Source: Methyloligella halotolerans (lineage in GTDB: Bacteria > Pseudomonadota > Alphaproteobacteria > Rhizobiales > Methyloligellaceae). From it: DNA of 64,000 nucleotides. The stretch lies in contig NZ_MASI01000005.1 in NCBI RefSeq assembly GCF_001708935.1, positions 1-64,000 on the forward strand, written 5' to 3'. Positions 54,661-63,279 of this stretch are shown piece after piece (the stretch's first letter is position 1; every line of letters begins with the position of its first letter). Made by a program: the position numbers and the translations under genes. The notes under the pieces were generated by a model that saw only the letters and a program-made list of their open reading frames with translations, made no database searches and was not told the origin of the DNA.

Positions 54661-56635
54661 CAGCCAGCCTTCCCTGCGCCGCAGCGGCACGCTTGGGCGC
54701 GCCGACCCGCAAGCGCCTGTCGAACAGCGATAGTCCGCCGCCCAGGAACATCACGACGGCGCCGATCCAGATCAGCCGCACCAGCGGATTGAAATAGACG
54801 CGGACGCTGTAGGCGCCGTTCTCCAGGGGATCGCCGAGCACGGCATAGAGATCGCCACCCCAGGCGTTGTAGATCGCCGCCTCTGTAGTGGCCGACCCCT
54901 CGATGGTGAATTGCCGCTTCGTCGGATGAAGCTCGGTGATCTCGCTGTCGCCCCGGAAGACGTGGAAGCTTGCCAGTTGCTCATCGTAATTCGGACCCGC
55001 CCGCTCCGAGACACCGTCGAACACCAGGCGATAACCGGCGATCTCGGTGGTCTCGCCCGGCTTCATGGCGGTGATGTCTTCCGTGCGCCAGGCGGTTGTC
55101 GCCACGATGCCAATCACGGACAGGCCGACACCCGCATGGGCCAGCGCCGTGCCAAAGCTGGAGCGCGGCAAATGGATGAACCGGCGCCATGTCTCGGCGG
55201 CCGAGGCCTGGAACAGCTTGGCGCGATAGGCAAGCTCTGAGGCAGCACCCGCGATGAGCCACACGCCGAGACCGATGCCGAGCGGCGCCAGCCAAGGTCC
55301 CCTGCCCTGAATGGCGAAGACGATCACGATCGCCGCAAGCGCGATGACCGCGGCCACCATCAGCCGTTGGGCCACCGCATAGAGATCGCCCCGTTTCCAG
55401 GCCAGGAATGGCCCGAGCGGCACGGCAAGCAGGAGCGGCAAGACCAGCGGCACGAAGGTATAGTTGAAGAAGGGCGGACCCACGGAGATCTTCTCGTTGC
55501 TCACCGACTCCAGAGCGAGCGGATAGAGCGTGCCGACGAAGACCGCGGCGCAGGCCGTCACCAAGATCAGATTGTTGAAGACGAGCGCCCCTTCCCGGCT
55601 GATCGGCGCGAAGATGCCGCCTTGGCGCAACAGCGGCGCCCGCCAGGCGAACAGCGCCAACGCCCCGCCGATGAAGACGGCCATGATGCCGAGGATGAAG
55701 ACGCCGCGTGCAGGATCGACCGCAAACGCATGGACCGATGTGAGCACGCCGGAGCGCACCAGGAATGTGCCGACGAGGCTCAGCGAGAAGGTGATGATGG
55801 CGAGCAGAATGGTCCAGATCTTCAGCGCGTCGCGCTTCTCCATCACCAGCGCCGAATGGAGCAGCGCCGTGCCGGAAAGCCAGGGCATGAAGGAGGCGTT
55901 CTCCACCGGATCCCAGAACCAGAACCCGCCCCAGCCGAGCTCGTAATAGGCCCACCAGGAACCGAGCGCGATGCCGATGGTGAGACACATCCAGGCCGCC
56001 AGCGTCCAGGGCCGCACCCAGCGCGCCCAGGCCGCATCGATGCGGCCGTCGATCAGCGCGGCGATGGCAAAGGAAAACGCCATGGAGAAGCCGACATAGC
56101 CCGCGTAGAGGAACGGCGGGTGGATGGCGAGCGCCGGATCCTGCAGCACGGGATTGAACCCCTGCCCCTCGAACGGCGCAGGGTCGAGCCGCACGAACGG
56201 ATTCGACGTGGTGATGATGAAGAGCAGGAAGGCCACCCCGATCGCCCCCTGCACGGAAAGCACGTTCGCCTGCAGGCTGCGCGGGAGGTTTCGGCCATAG
56301 GTCGCGACACCGGCGCCGAACAGCGCGAGAATAAGCACCCAGAGGACCATTGAGCCCTCGTGGTTCCCCCAGACGCCTGAGATTTTGTAGAGCAGCGGCT
56401 TCGCCGAACTCGAATTCTCGTAGACGTTGAGGATGGAGAAATCCGACGTGACGTAAGCGGTCATCAGCGCCACGAAAGCGAGCGCGACCAGAAGGAACTG
56501 CGCCTGGGCCGCAGGCACCGCGACAGCCATCAGCTGCGGGTCGTCTCGGCGTGAACCGTAGAGCGGCAGCACCATCTGAATGATGGCGATGCCCAGCGCC
56601 AGGATCAGCGCGAAATGGCCGGTTTCGGCAATCAT
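54650..56635 (-). CDS. ccmF: heme lyase subunit CcmF/CycK
   Basis: This 661-residue polytopic membrane protein attaches heme to apocytochrome c with CcmH and CcmI. The tryptophan-rich heme-handling motif is present ([19 protein letters not shown]), with conserved [11 protein letters not shown] and [11 protein letters not shown] histidine segments. The last periplasmic domain ([13 protein letters not shown]) precedes the final membrane helix. ccmE ends five bases upstream of its start, and ccmH overlaps its end: one operon. Confidence 0.97.
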   Translation of the reverse strand: MIAETGHFALILALGIAIIQMVLPLYGSRRDDPQLMAVAVPAAQAQFLLVALAFVALMTAYVTSDFSILNVYENSSSAKPLLYKISGVWGNHEGSMVLWVLILALFGAGVATYGRNLPRSLQANVLSVQGAIGVAFLLFIITTSNPFVRLDPAPFEGQGFNPVLQDPALAIHPPFLYAGYVGFSMAFSFAIAALIDGRIDAAWARWVRPWTLAAWMCLTIGIALGSWWAYYELGWGGFWFWDPVENASFMPWLSGTALLHSALVMEKRDALKIWTILLAIITFSLSLVGTFLVRSGVLTSVHAFAVDPARGVFILGIMAVFIGGALALFAWRAPLLRQGGIFAPISREGALVFNNLILVTACAAVFVGTLYPLALESVSNEKISVGPPFFNYTFVPLVLPLLLAVPLGPFLAWKRGDLYAVAQRLMVAAVIALAAIVIVFAIQGRGPWLAPLGIGLGVWLIAGAASELAYRAKLFQASAAETWRRFIHLPRSSFGTALAHAGVGLSVIGIVATTAWRTEDITAMKPGETTEIAGYRLVFDGVSERAGPNYDEQLASFHVFRGDSEITELHPTKRQFTIEGSATTEAAIYNAWGGDLYAVLGDPLENGAYSVRVYFNPLVRLIWIGAVVMFLGGGLSLFDRRLRVGAPKRAAAAQGRLADAK

Positions 56636-56639
56636 TGGA

Positions 56640-57113
56640 TCAGTTGACCTTGCTGGGTTCGGTCTCTCGGGAAACCTGCTCCGGTCCCTCCCAGAGCCCC
56701 TGTTCCTTCAGCTTCGCCGCCACTTCCGGCGGCATGTAATTCTCGTCATGCTTGGCCAGAACCTTGTCGGCCTGAAAGACCCCGTCAGGCCCGAGCATCC
56801 CTTCGGCGACCACCCCCTGCCCCTCGCGGAACAGATCCGGCAGCACGCCGGTATACGTGACCGGCAGGTCCTTGGCCTTGTCGGTGATCACGAACTTCAC
56901 GGTGGTCCCGCGATTGCGTTCCACGCTCCCGTCTTCCACCAGCCCGCCGAGCCGGAAGCGCTGACCGGGCGCCAGCTCCTTCGCCATCACCTCGCTCGGG
57001 CTATAGAAGAAGACGATGGAATCGCTGAGCGCGAACAGCACCAATCCGACCGCCACGGCCAGCACGGCCATGCAGCCGCCGATAAGCACGCTTCTGCGCT
57101 GCTTGCGGGTCAT
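56640..57113 (-). CDS. ccmE: heme chaperone CcmE/CycJ
   Basis: This 157-residue membrane-anchored chaperone carries heme covalently to CcmF. One N-terminal membrane segment (about 9-29), then an OB-fold domain ([40 protein letters not shown]). The heme-attaching His and following Tyr are present in HDENYMP. It sits between ccmI and ccmF. CcmABCD are not in the window. Confidence 0.97.
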   Translation of the reverse strand: MTRKQRRSVLIGGCMAVLAVAVGLVLFALSDSIVFFYSPSEVMAKELAPGQRFRLGGLVEDGSVERNRGTTVKFVITDKAKDLPVTYTGVLPDLFREGQGVVAEGMLGPDGVFQADKVLAKHDENYMPPEVAAKLKEQGLWEGPEQVSRETEPSKVN

Positions 57114-57153
57114 CGAACGCTAAACCCTTGTCCCAGTTTCTCCATCTCAACGC

Positions 57154-58296
57154 TCAGGAACTTATACCAAGTTCGCTGGCCAATGAATTAAGTCGCTGTA
57201 ATGCGGCCGGTTGGTCGCTGAACTGCGCCTTCGCCTTCGCCAGCGCCGTCCGCGCATCATCCTTCCGGTCCAGCACCGCGTAGGAGCGCACCAGCTTCAG
57301 CCATCCGTCGAGGTCGTCGCCGTTCTGCTCCAGGCGCTGCGCAAGCCTGCCGACCATCGTCTCGATCATCTGCTTGCGCGCATCTGGGCTCATGTTCTGA
57401 GCCGCTTCCACGTCGCCGGCATTGGGACCGCCCGCGCTCTGGCGCACAGGACCTTTGGGCGGCGACGATCCGTCGAGCTTTGCCTCGGCGCTGGCGATCC
57501 GCCGCTCCACGAGAGGAGCCCAGCGCTCGTCGTTCTTCACCAAACTCTTCAGCTCGCGCCAGCGGGCCACGGCCCGCTGATAATTGCCGGCCTGCTCGTC
57601 GCTATAGGCAAGAAGGATACGCGGCTTCACCAGGGTCGGATCGTCCGCCACGGCACGCTCGAGGATCTCGCGCGCTTGCGGATCGACCGCACCATCATTG
57701 GCGAAGACGAGCGCTTCGCCGTACCCGGCCAGCAGATCCGGGCGTGGCCCGAGCAGACGTATGGCTTTCCGGTAGGCCTCGAGCCCCTGATCGAAGCGGC
57801 GCACACTGATATAGACCGGAGCGATCACCGCCCAGCCCTGCCCGTCGTTGGGTTTCCGCTTCAGCCCCGCCTCGACCCTCGCGATCAGCTCCGCGACGTT
57901 CTGCTCGTCGACCGGCTGCTGCAGGCGCACGAGCAGCGGCTGATCGGGAAGCTGCGGCGATCCGTAGGTGAGATAGAATCCGAGAACGATCAGAGGCAGA
58001 GCGACGGCGACGGCGACGGCCATCCAGACCGGCGAGCCGCTTCGCGCGGCGGCGACGTTCTGGTCTGCGTCCATCGTGGCAAGCAGCCGCCGCTCGATCT
58101 CAAGCCGCGCAGCCTTCGCTTCTGCCTCTCCGATAAGCCCGCGGTCGCGGTCGCTGTCGATCTCTTTGAGCTGATCGCGATACACCTGCGCATTGGCGGC
58201 GTCGCGGCCGGGCTCTTCACCCCCGCCGCCGAACAGCGGGCGCAACAGGGCGAGCAGCACCGCCGCCGTCAAGCACAGGAAAATGATCCACAACAT
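57154..58296 (-). CDS. ccmI: cytochrome c biogenesis TPR protein CcmI/CycH
   Basis: This 380-residue apocytochrome chaperone has two membrane segments (residues about 1-20 and 90-110) with a cytoplasmic helical part between them (RDQLKEIDSDRDRGLIGEAEAKAARLEIERRLL). TPR repeats follow in the periplasm (GWAVIAPVYISVRRFDQGLEAYRKAI and others). It binds the C-terminus of apocytochromes and presents them to CcmF/CcmH. It is the first gene of ccmI-E-F-H. Confidence 0.94.
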   Translation of the reverse strand: MLWIIFLCLTAAVLLALLRPLFGGGGEEPGRDAANAQVYRDQLKEIDSDRDRGLIGEAEAKAARLEIERRLLATMDADQNVAAARSGSPVWMAVAVAVALPLIVLGFYLTYGSPQLPDQPLLVRLQQPVDEQNVAELIARVEAGLKRKPNDGQGWAVIAPVYISVRRFDQGLEAYRKAIRLLGPRPDLLAGYGEALVFANDGAVDPQAREILERAVADDPTLVKPRILLAYSDEQAGNYQRAVARWRELKSLVKNDERWAPLVERRIASAEAKLDGSSPPKGPVRQSAGGPNAGDVEAAQNMSPDARKQMIETMVGRLAQRLEQNGDDLDGWLKLVRSYAVLDRKDDARTALAKAKAQFSDQPAALQRLNSLASELGISS

Positions 58297-58417
58297 GAGA
58301 GGCTTAGACCTCAGCTCGAAATTTGAGGCCTAGCCATAGGGAAAGCGGCCGAGGGAGGCAAGCGCCGCCGAGCCGCAGGGCAGACGGCGGCGCATGTCGT
58401 GGATCGAAGCAGGTCGT

Positions 58418-58876
58418 CTAGCCGACCGTCCGCCAGGTCCCGTCGGGTTGGCGGCAAGCGGTGCCGCGGGAAACCTCGGGACGGCCGTCGATATAGATCG
58501 TGTGAGTGAACGGCCGGCAGCGGCTCCCGCCGCGATCATAGTAATCGCCAACGGCCACCTGACCCCGATATTGCGAATTGGGATTGTCCCAAGCCACGGG
58601 GCGCCCCGGCTGACCGTATTCCAGCGCACGATACTGCGCGGCTTCAGCCATCTGACGGTCGCGCGCATCCATGTTGGCGCCGATCGTATTGCCGATGATA
58701 CCGCCGGCGACGGCACCCACCGCCGTCGCAGCGACCCGTCCGCCGCCTTTACCGAACTGATTGCCGATCAGACCGCCCGCGGCGGCACCGATCAGTGTGC
58801 CGGTATCCTGCTTGCTCGCGCATGCGCCGAGCGTCAACGGCATCGTCAAAACCAAAATGAGCGCCAGAATCCGCAT
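58418..58876 (-). CDS. glycine-zipper outer-membrane lipoprotein (17 kDa antigen-like)
   Basis: This 152-residue protein starts MRILALILVLTMPLTLGACAS with a lipobox (LGAC), so it is lipidated at Cys19. The mature part has a glycine-zipper 2TM domain (GTLIGAAAGGLIGNQFGKGGG, VGAVAGGIIGNTIGANMDA) and a C-terminal part with RCRPFTHTIYIDGRPE and CRQPDGTW, as in rickettsial 17 kDa-antigen relatives. ATG 58876 has AAGGGGG; the frame start at 58918 is not needed. It is placed between feuQ and ccmI on the same strand. Confidence 0.9.
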   Translation of the reverse strand: MRILALILVLTMPLTLGACASKQDTGTLIGAAAGGLIGNQFGKGGGRVAATAVGAVAGGIIGNTIGANMDARDRQMAEAAQYRALEYGQPGRPVAWDNPNSQYRGQVAVGDYYDRGGSRCRPFTHTIYIDGRPEVSRGTACRQPDGTWRTVG

Positions 58877-59003
58877 GGATCGCCCCCTTCCCAACCTTTT
58901 GCAGCCCCTCAGGAACACGCTGTCCTAGAGCGCCAAATTATCGTTAACCAGCTGGATTCCTTTAAGATCAGAAATTTGTCGGAAATAAGCAGGCGGGCCC
59001 CGG

Positions 59004-60368
59004 TTAGGCTGCGGGAAGCGTGAGTTTTGCGCGTAATCCACCGTTTGGAGAGGGCTCCAGCGCGAACTCGCCCTTATAGAGATGGGCAAGATCCGCAACG
59101 ATCGAAAGACCGAGCCCCGAGCCCGGCTTCGTCTCGTCCAGCCGCTGCCCGCGCTGCACCGCGCGATCCCGCTCCGTTGCATCGAGGCCGGGTCCGTCAT
59201 CATCGACCGTCACCACGAGATGTTCGCCGGAGGCATCTTTGGCGACGGTGACCTGGACGAGATCGCGGCCCCACTTGCAGGCGTTATCCATCAAATTGCC
59301 GGTCATCTCCTCAAGGTCTTGGCGCTCACCCTGAAACAGCATGCCATCCGGGCACTCCAGAACGATTTCCATGCCCTTCTCGCTGTAGATCCGGCTCAGC
59401 GCACGTTTCAACCCTTCCAGAACCTCCGGAACGTCGGTGACGCTGCCCAGCGCCGTGGTCCGCGCCACCATGCGCGCCCGGTCCAGGTGATGGGTGATCT
59501 GCGTGCGCATGATCTCGGTCTGCTCCAGCACCTTCTTCGCCAGCGCCGTCCGCTTGCCGCGCGCCTCGTTGCCGATCACGCTCAGCGGCGTCTTCAGCGC
59601 ATGGGCCAGATTGCCGACATGGGTTCGGGCGCGCTCGACGATTTCGCGGTTGGATTCGATCAGCGCATTGAGTTCCTTCTGAAGCGGCTGAATCTCCACC
59701 GGCACGTCGCCCTCAAGACGCTCCGCCTTGCCCGATCGGATCGCGGCGAGATCCTCTCGCACCGCGCGAAGCGGCATCAGCCCGAACCGCACTTGGAAGA
59801 GCGTCGCCACCACGAGCCCGAATCCGAGCAGCGCAAGAGCTGCGATCAGCATGGTGGTAAAATCGGCGAGATCCTTCTCGATCTCCGCCGCGTCTCCCGC
59901 CACCGCATAGGAATACGGACGATGGTTCGGACCCTCCAGACGGATCTGGCGTTCGAGCACCCGCAGCCGCTGACCTTCCGGCCCTTTCATGTAGGCCCGA
60001 TAGATCAGGTTCTCGTCGGGCTCCGCACCGAGCACGCTCGGAAGCCACAGACGCTGGTCGAGAAGGGAGTCGGAGACGAAGAGAGGCGGGGTCCCCTTCT
60101 TGAACAGCTTGATCTGCCAGTACCAGCCGGAGAAGGGAATCGTGAAGAGAGGCTCGCCGAGATTGGCGGGCGCGGTAGGCGTCGTGCCGCCTTCAGCCGT
60201 GCTCGAGGCGACGAGCCCGGTGAGATATGCGTTGAGGCGGGCATCGAAATTTCGCTCCACCGAGTGGCGGTAGAGCGAAATCAGAAGAATCGCGGCCGCC
60301 GGCACGACCACCAGCGTCCAGATCGCGGCCGAAACGAACAATCGATAGGCGAGAGATTTACGCCTCAT
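59004..60368 (-). CDS. feuQ: FeuQ-like sensor histidine kinase
   Basis: This 454-residue kinase has membrane segments at about 12-32 and 170-190 with a periplasmic sensor of about 135 residues between them. HAMP-like linker (MPLRAVREDLAAIRSGKAERLEGDVPVEI) leads to HisKA with NLAHALKTPLSVIGNEA and HATPase (NLMDNACKWG, DDDGPGL, GSGLGLSIVADLA). It overlaps feuP by 11 bases. Similarity to PhoQ/FeuQ kinases is judged from the HALKTPL motif and gene context. In Sinorhizobium FeuPQ is linked to periplasmic cyclic-glucan export and in Rhizobium to iron uptake; which applies here is unknown. Confidence 0.85.
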   Translation of the reverse strand: MRRKSLAYRLFVSAAIWTLVVVPAAAILLISLYRHSVERNFDARLNAYLTGLVASSTAEGGTTPTAPANLGEPLFTIPFSGWYWQIKLFKKGTPPLFVSDSLLDQRLWLPSVLGAEPDENLIYRAYMKGPEGQRLRVLERQIRLEGPNHRPYSYAVAGDAAEIEKDLADFTTMLIAALALLGFGLVVATLFQVRFGLMPLRAVREDLAAIRSGKAERLEGDVPVEIQPLQKELNALIESNREIVERARTHVGNLAHALKTPLSVIGNEARGKRTALAKKVLEQTEIMRTQITHHLDRARMVARTTALGSVTDVPEVLEGLKRALSRIYSEKGMEIVLECPDGMLFQGERQDLEEMTGNLMDNACKWGRDLVQVTVAKDASGEHLVVTVDDDGPGLDATERDRAVQRGQRLDETKPGSGLGLSIVADLAHLYKGEFALEPSPNGGLRAKLTLPAA

Positions 60369-61029
60369 CGGCCCTGTCCGACAGGCGATAGCCCAGCCCG
60401 CGAACCGTCTTGATCAGATTGCCGGGCAGCTTCTTGCGCAGGCGCCCTATGAACACCTCGACCGTGTTCGAATCCCTGTCGAAATCCTGCTCGTAGAGAT
60501 GCTCGATGAGTTCTGTCCGCGACACCACCCGGTCCCTGTGGAGCATCAGATAGGCGAACACTCTATATTCATGGCTGGTGAGCTTGATCGGCTGGCCGTC
60601 GGCCGTCACCCGCGAGCTCTTGGTATCGAGCCGGACCGGACCGCATTCGATCTCGTTGCTGGCATGTCCCGCCGAGCGCCGCAGCAAGGCGCGGATTCGC
60701 GCCAGCACTTCTTCCATGTGGAATGGCTTCGCCACGTAGTCGTCGGCGCCGGCATCCATCCCCGCCACCTTGTCGCTCCACCGCTCCCGCGCGGTCAGGA
60801 TCAGCACAGGCATGTTGCGGGCATCCCGCCGCCACTGCTCCAGCACGCTCAGCCCGTCCATCTTCGGAAGGCCGATATCGAGCACCACCGCGTCATACGG
60901 TTCCGTGTCGCCGAGGAAATGTCCCTCCTCCCCGTCGAACGCGTGATCGACGGCATAGCCGGCATCGCTCAAGGCGGTGACCAGCTGGCGGTTCAGATCG
61001 GGATCGTCTTCGACAACGAGCAGCCGCAA
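60358..61029 (-). CDS. feuP: FeuP-like OmpR-family response regulator
   Basis: This 223-residue regulator has a receiver with EDD (7-9), phosphoacceptor Asp51 (VVLDIGLPKMDG), switch Lys in YVAKPFHMEE, and a winged helix (LTSHEYRVFAYLMLHRDRVVSRTELIEHLYEQDFDRDSNTVEV, split by a short turn). The segment QDFDRDSNTVEVFIGRLRKK is shared with PhoP/FeuP regulators. It is translationally coupled to the downstream kinase. A small periplasmic protein gene lies 24 bases upstream, as with feuN in rhizobia. Confidence 0.88.
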   Translation of the reverse strand: MRLLVVEDDPDLNRQLVTALSDAGYAVDHAFDGEEGHFLGDTEPYDAVVLDIGLPKMDGLSVLEQWRRDARNMPVLILTARERWSDKVAGMDAGADDYVAKPFHMEEVLARIRALLRRSAGHASNEIECGPVRLDTKSSRVTADGQPIKLTSHEYRVFAYLMLHRDRVVSRTELIEHLYEQDFDRDSNTVEVFIGRLRKKLPGNLIKTVRGLGYRLSDRADEA

Positions 61030-61053
61030 CCTTTCCTCCCTTGCTGAGACCCG

Positions 61054-61350
61054 TCAGCGCCCGGTCCGGGCATCGACGGAGACGCTTTTTACGTCGCCCT
61101 TCGATCCCAGCACCGTGAACTTGTAGCGGAAGCTATCGCCGTTCCGGCACAGGGTCGCCTTGATGATCTGACCCTTATGCTGGGACTGGATCTGATTGTA
61201 GATCCGCCCGGCCGGGATGAGACCGTTCTTCTGGATCACCGGTCCAGCCGAGCTCCACGGCAGGCACTCCGCCGCCGCCGGCCCGGACCACAGGCTCACC
61301 AGCGCCCCGACTAGAAGCGGGGCGATGCTATGTCTCAAGAAGCGCACCAT
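61054..61350 (-). CDS. small periplasmic PepSY-like protein, FeuN-like position
   Basis: This 98-residue protein has a signal peptide to about residue 27 (PAAA), then a single PepSY-type unit (CLPWSSAGPVIQKNGLIPAG, IIKATLCRNGDSFRYKFTVLG, VKSVSVDARTGR). Two Cys may form a disulfide. It lies immediately upstream of feuP. In Sinorhizobium a small periplasmic protein, FeuN, encoded beside feuPQ inhibits the FeuQ kinase; by size, export and position this is the candidate equivalent. Sequence homology to FeuN could not be tested here. Confidence 0.78.
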   Translation of the reverse strand: MVRFLRHSIAPLLVGALVSLWSGPAAAECLPWSSAGPVIQKNGLIPAGRIYNQIQSQHKGQIIKATLCRNGDSFRYKFTVLGSKGDVKSVSVDARTGR

Positions 61351-61430
61351 TAATCAGCCCAAGATAACCTTCCCCCCGAAGGTAGGCTATCCAGCATGAA
61401 CCATGGCTGAATGGCGTTCGAGGGATTTCT

Positions 61431-61673
61431 TCATTTCGCCCGGGCCGGTTTGCGGGCCGGCCCCGCCGCGTCCTTCACCCCGTTCACCTTCGCGCCCAAG
61501 GTCGAAAGCCCCAGCCCGCCGACCATGGCGGGCAGATTCTGCAGAAGATCGGTAAGAGTGGCATCGCCCACCAGCCAGTTGGCTAGGCCGGTCAGGAACA
61601 CCAGCCCGCCCAGCACCTGCGTGCGGTAGTCCTTAAAAGGGGCGGCCGTCAGCAGCTTGAAGAACGCGCTCAT
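61431..61673 (-). CDS. holin-like small membrane protein
   Basis: This 80-residue protein has a hydrophobic stretch (VLGGLVFLTGLANWLVG) and a second apolar helix (LPAMVGGLGLSTLGAKV) followed by a basic tail rich in Ala, Pro, Arg and Lys. The layout and the phrase DYRTQVLGGL resemble small phage proteins annotated as holin-like. GAGAAGAGAG precedes ATG 61673; the longer frame to 61772 crosses two terminators. It lies next to a secreted peptidase and the GTA tail genes, so a lysis-related origin is possible. Function unproven. Confidence 0.65.
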   Translation of the reverse strand: MSAFFKLLTAAPFKDYRTQVLGGLVFLTGLANWLVGDATLTDLLQNLPAMVGGLGLSTLGAKVNGVKDAAGPARKPARAK

Positions 61674-61706
61674 CTCTCTTCTCCTCGTTTTGGTGTGATG
61701 CGGACA

Positions 61707-61738
61707 CAAAAAACGCCGCCTCCGGCGGAGACGGCGTT
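61707..61738 (-). terminator. rho-independent terminator 2 downstream of peptidase gene
   Basis: The stem AACGCCG pairs with CGGCGTT around a GC-rich inner hairpin. Read on the minus strand it ends in a run of six T. Confidence 0.75.
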
Positions 61739-61740
61739 CG

Positions 61741-61766
61741 AAAAGAAAACGGCTCCCGAAGGAGCC
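61741..61766 (-). terminator. rho-independent terminator 1 downstream of peptidase gene
   Basis: The stem GGCTCC/GGAGCC has a TTCG tetraloop on the minus strand, followed by GTTTTCTTTT. It is directly upstream of terminator 2, giving tandem terminators that insulate the holin-like gene from the peptidase transcript. Confidence 0.75.
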
Positions 61767-61800
61767 GCTCAAGGGAATGCGGGACTCTCACCCGCTATCT

Positions 61801-61841
61801 GGCGGACCGCTCGAATGCGCAGAGCGCGGGAGCGGTCCGCC
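61801..61841. other. long hairpin directly after peptidase gene
   Basis: A perfect 12-base inverted repeat (GGCGGACCGCTC and its complement) has a 17-base loop, eight bases after the peptidase stop. There is no T run. A smaller hairpin (GCGGG/CCCGC) follows at 61777-61793. Together with the tandem terminators this makes a structured 3' untranslated region, possibly stabilising the mRNA. Confidence 0.55.
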
Positions 61842-61849
61842 GGATAAAG

Positions 61850-62293
61850 CTACGGCCAGCGATAGGCCACAATGCGCGAGCGGGAATAGCGTCCCACGCC
61901 CACCTTGCGTGCGCCCGCGCTACCCGAATGGTTGCCCGAAACCAGCGTCACGCTGTTCGCGTCGAAAGACTGAACGATACCCACGTGATGCGGCATCACC
62001 GCAACGGCGCCGACTTTCGGACCGTTCAGGCCCTTGCCGTAATGACGCCAGTCGATCGCCCGGTTGGACGAGATCGGGTTCGGCATCACGGAGCGCATGT
62101 AGCGCCCACACCACTGCCGCGACCAACCGGTCGGATTCGTGCCGACGTCTTGGGTAGCCTTCTTGAGCCAGGGCGCCTTCGCCCCTTTCATGAACCCGCC
62201 GATATTGGCGGTCTTCTTGCCGAATGGCATGTCGGCAAAGCTTGGCTGAACCGTGAGCATGAAGAGGCTCAAGGCGAGAAATACGACTCGCAT
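61850..62293 (-). CDS. secreted CHAP-like peptidase, TIGR02594 type
   Basis: This 147-residue protein has a signal peptide MRVVFLALSLFMLTVQPSFA. The catalytic Cys is in WCGRYMRS and the His in VMPHHVGIVQ, followed by VSGNHSG and a terminal YRWP, the pattern of the TIGR02594 subgroup of CHAP/NlpC-P60 amidohydrolases. These cut peptidoglycan peptides in the periplasm. AGGAG lies five bases before ATG 62293. It lies 116 bases after the truncated GTA gene on the same strand but has its own start signals, so it may be a normal cell-wall enzyme. Confidence 0.85.
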   Translation of the reverse strand: MRVVFLALSLFMLTVQPSFADMPFGKKTANIGGFMKGAKAPWLKKATQDVGTNPTGWSRQWCGRYMRSVMPNPISSNRAIDWRHYGKGLNGPKVGAVAVMPHHVGIVQSFDANSVTLVSGNHSGSAGARKVGVGRYSRSRIVAYRWP

Positions 62294-62409
62294 ACACACT
62301 CCTATTTGTTGTTTTGGGGAGTTACTCGATTCGAATGAGCCGCGAACTACAGGTTCGATGGGGCAGAATTCAGAATGAAAATGCGGCAGGGTGACGCGAT
62401 TTTAAGCGA

Positions 62410-62691
62410 TTATTGTCCATATTTGCGCAGCCACTGCCTCATTTCGCGTCTTTGTTGAACTATTTTCATTGCAACGGAGAGCGCCGATTCCAGAGCATGG
62501 GAGGAGAGCGAAGCGACCAGCCGCTTCATGGTCTCCTCGAGCGTCCGCCCCTTCACCGCCGCATCGTCGAAGGCCCGCGTCAGATCTCGGGCGAAATCGT
62601 CGCTCAGCCGGCTCGCATCGGAAAGCGAGGCCCGCAAGGGTCCGACATCGCCGCTGATCGTGACGACCAGCCCATCGACCGATTCCGCCAT
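62410..62691 (-). CDS. GTA/phage tail tape-measure-like protein (g11), truncated
   Basis: In this 93-residue product, the N-terminal 70 residues fit GTA gp11 (LVVTISGDVGPLRASLSDAS, RTLEETMKRLVASLSSHALESAL). Full-length family members continue with a long Gly/Ala-rich part, but here the frame turns into an unrelated basic tail (QQRREMRQWLRKYGQ) and stops. The remaining frames do not restore the family sequence, so this is a real deletion, not a frameshift. No g12-g15 genes follow. It begins directly after the g10.1 stop. Confidence 0.72.
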   Translation of the reverse strand: MAESVDGLVVTISGDVGPLRASLSDASRLSDDFARDLTRAFDDAAVKGRTLEETMKRLVASLSSHALESALSVAMKIVQQRREMRQWLRKYGQ

Positions 62692-62874
62692 CTAAGTTTG
62701 ATCCTTTGTCGTGTCGGGATAGCGCACCATCAGCGCGGCGAGATCGCCGGCGCTCGGCCGCAATCCACCGGCGCCCATCCCGAACACACCTCGCAAGGCG
62801 GCATCCAGCTCCCGTGGCGTCATCGCCCAGAAATCCCGCGGAGCCAGTCGCAAAGTCCCCAGCCCCGCCGCCAT
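62692..62874 (-). CDS. GTA tail assembly chaperone (rcc01693 / g10.1 type), start codon doubtful
   Basis: This 60-residue frame starts MAAGLGTLRLAPRDFWAMTPREL, the signature of the rcc01693-like family. Upstream in frame are codons for SFPWDQA, which in relatives form the true N-terminus (FPWDxAM). They are preceded by AAG where ATG would be expected, and a stop codon lies two codons further up. Either the start was lost (ATG to AAG) or translation now begins at ATG 62874 with a short N-terminus. Confidence 0.75.
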   Translation of the reverse strand: MAAGLGTLRLAPRDFWAMTPRELDAALRGVFGMGAGGLRPSAGDLAALMVRYPDTTKDQT

Positions 62875-62912
62875 CGCCTGGTCCCACGGGAAGCTCTTCG
62901 GGCTAGCAGTCC

Positions 62913-63269
62913 TTACTGCGCCGCCACGCTCTCCAAAGGGCGAACGCCTTTGTCCTCCGCGGCGCTCGCAAAGGTCGCCGCGAGCAGTCGCGCCACGATG
63001 TCGACGAACCCGGCCGCACCGCCATCCGCCCGCATGTCCGCCACCGCCTCGTCGCCAAGGTCGTAGCCCGCGCCGCGCAATCCCGCCCCGATCATCCGCA
63101 CCGCATCGCCGGCCCGGATCCGTCCGGCCTGAAACCGCTCGGCAATGGCCAGCATGTCGTCCTCGCCGAACGCCTGCTCCAGCTCGGCCAGCGCGCCCAG
63201 CGTCAGGCAGAGCCGATAGGTCTTCCCGTCCAGCTCCGCCTCGATCTCACCCCGATGCAAATTCGCCAT
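62913..63269 (-). CDS. GTA family protein gp10 (tail tube chaperone)
   Basis: This 118-residue protein of the GTA_gp10 family starts MANLHRGEIEAELDGKTYRLCLTLGALAELEQAFG, the typical beta-hairpin then helix, and continues with IGAGLRGAG and VARLLAATF. ATG 63269 has GGGGGCGTGAG upstream. It lies 10 bases after g9 and 38 bases before the g10.1 ATG. Together these genes build the tail of gene transfer agents or related tailed phages. Confidence 0.88.
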   Translation of the reverse strand: MANLHRGEIEAELDGKTYRLCLTLGALAELEQAFGEDDMLAIAERFQAGRIRAGDAVRMIGAGLRGAGYDLGDEAVADMRADGGAAGFVDIVARLLAATFASAAEDKGVRPLESVAAQ

Positions 63270-63279
63270 CTCACGCCCC

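Noticed and set aside
61771-61850. Possible tRNA gene in the structured region after the peptidase gene
   Set aside because: The stems do not fold into a cloverleaf, there is no TTCRA T-loop in the right place and the 12-base stem is too long.
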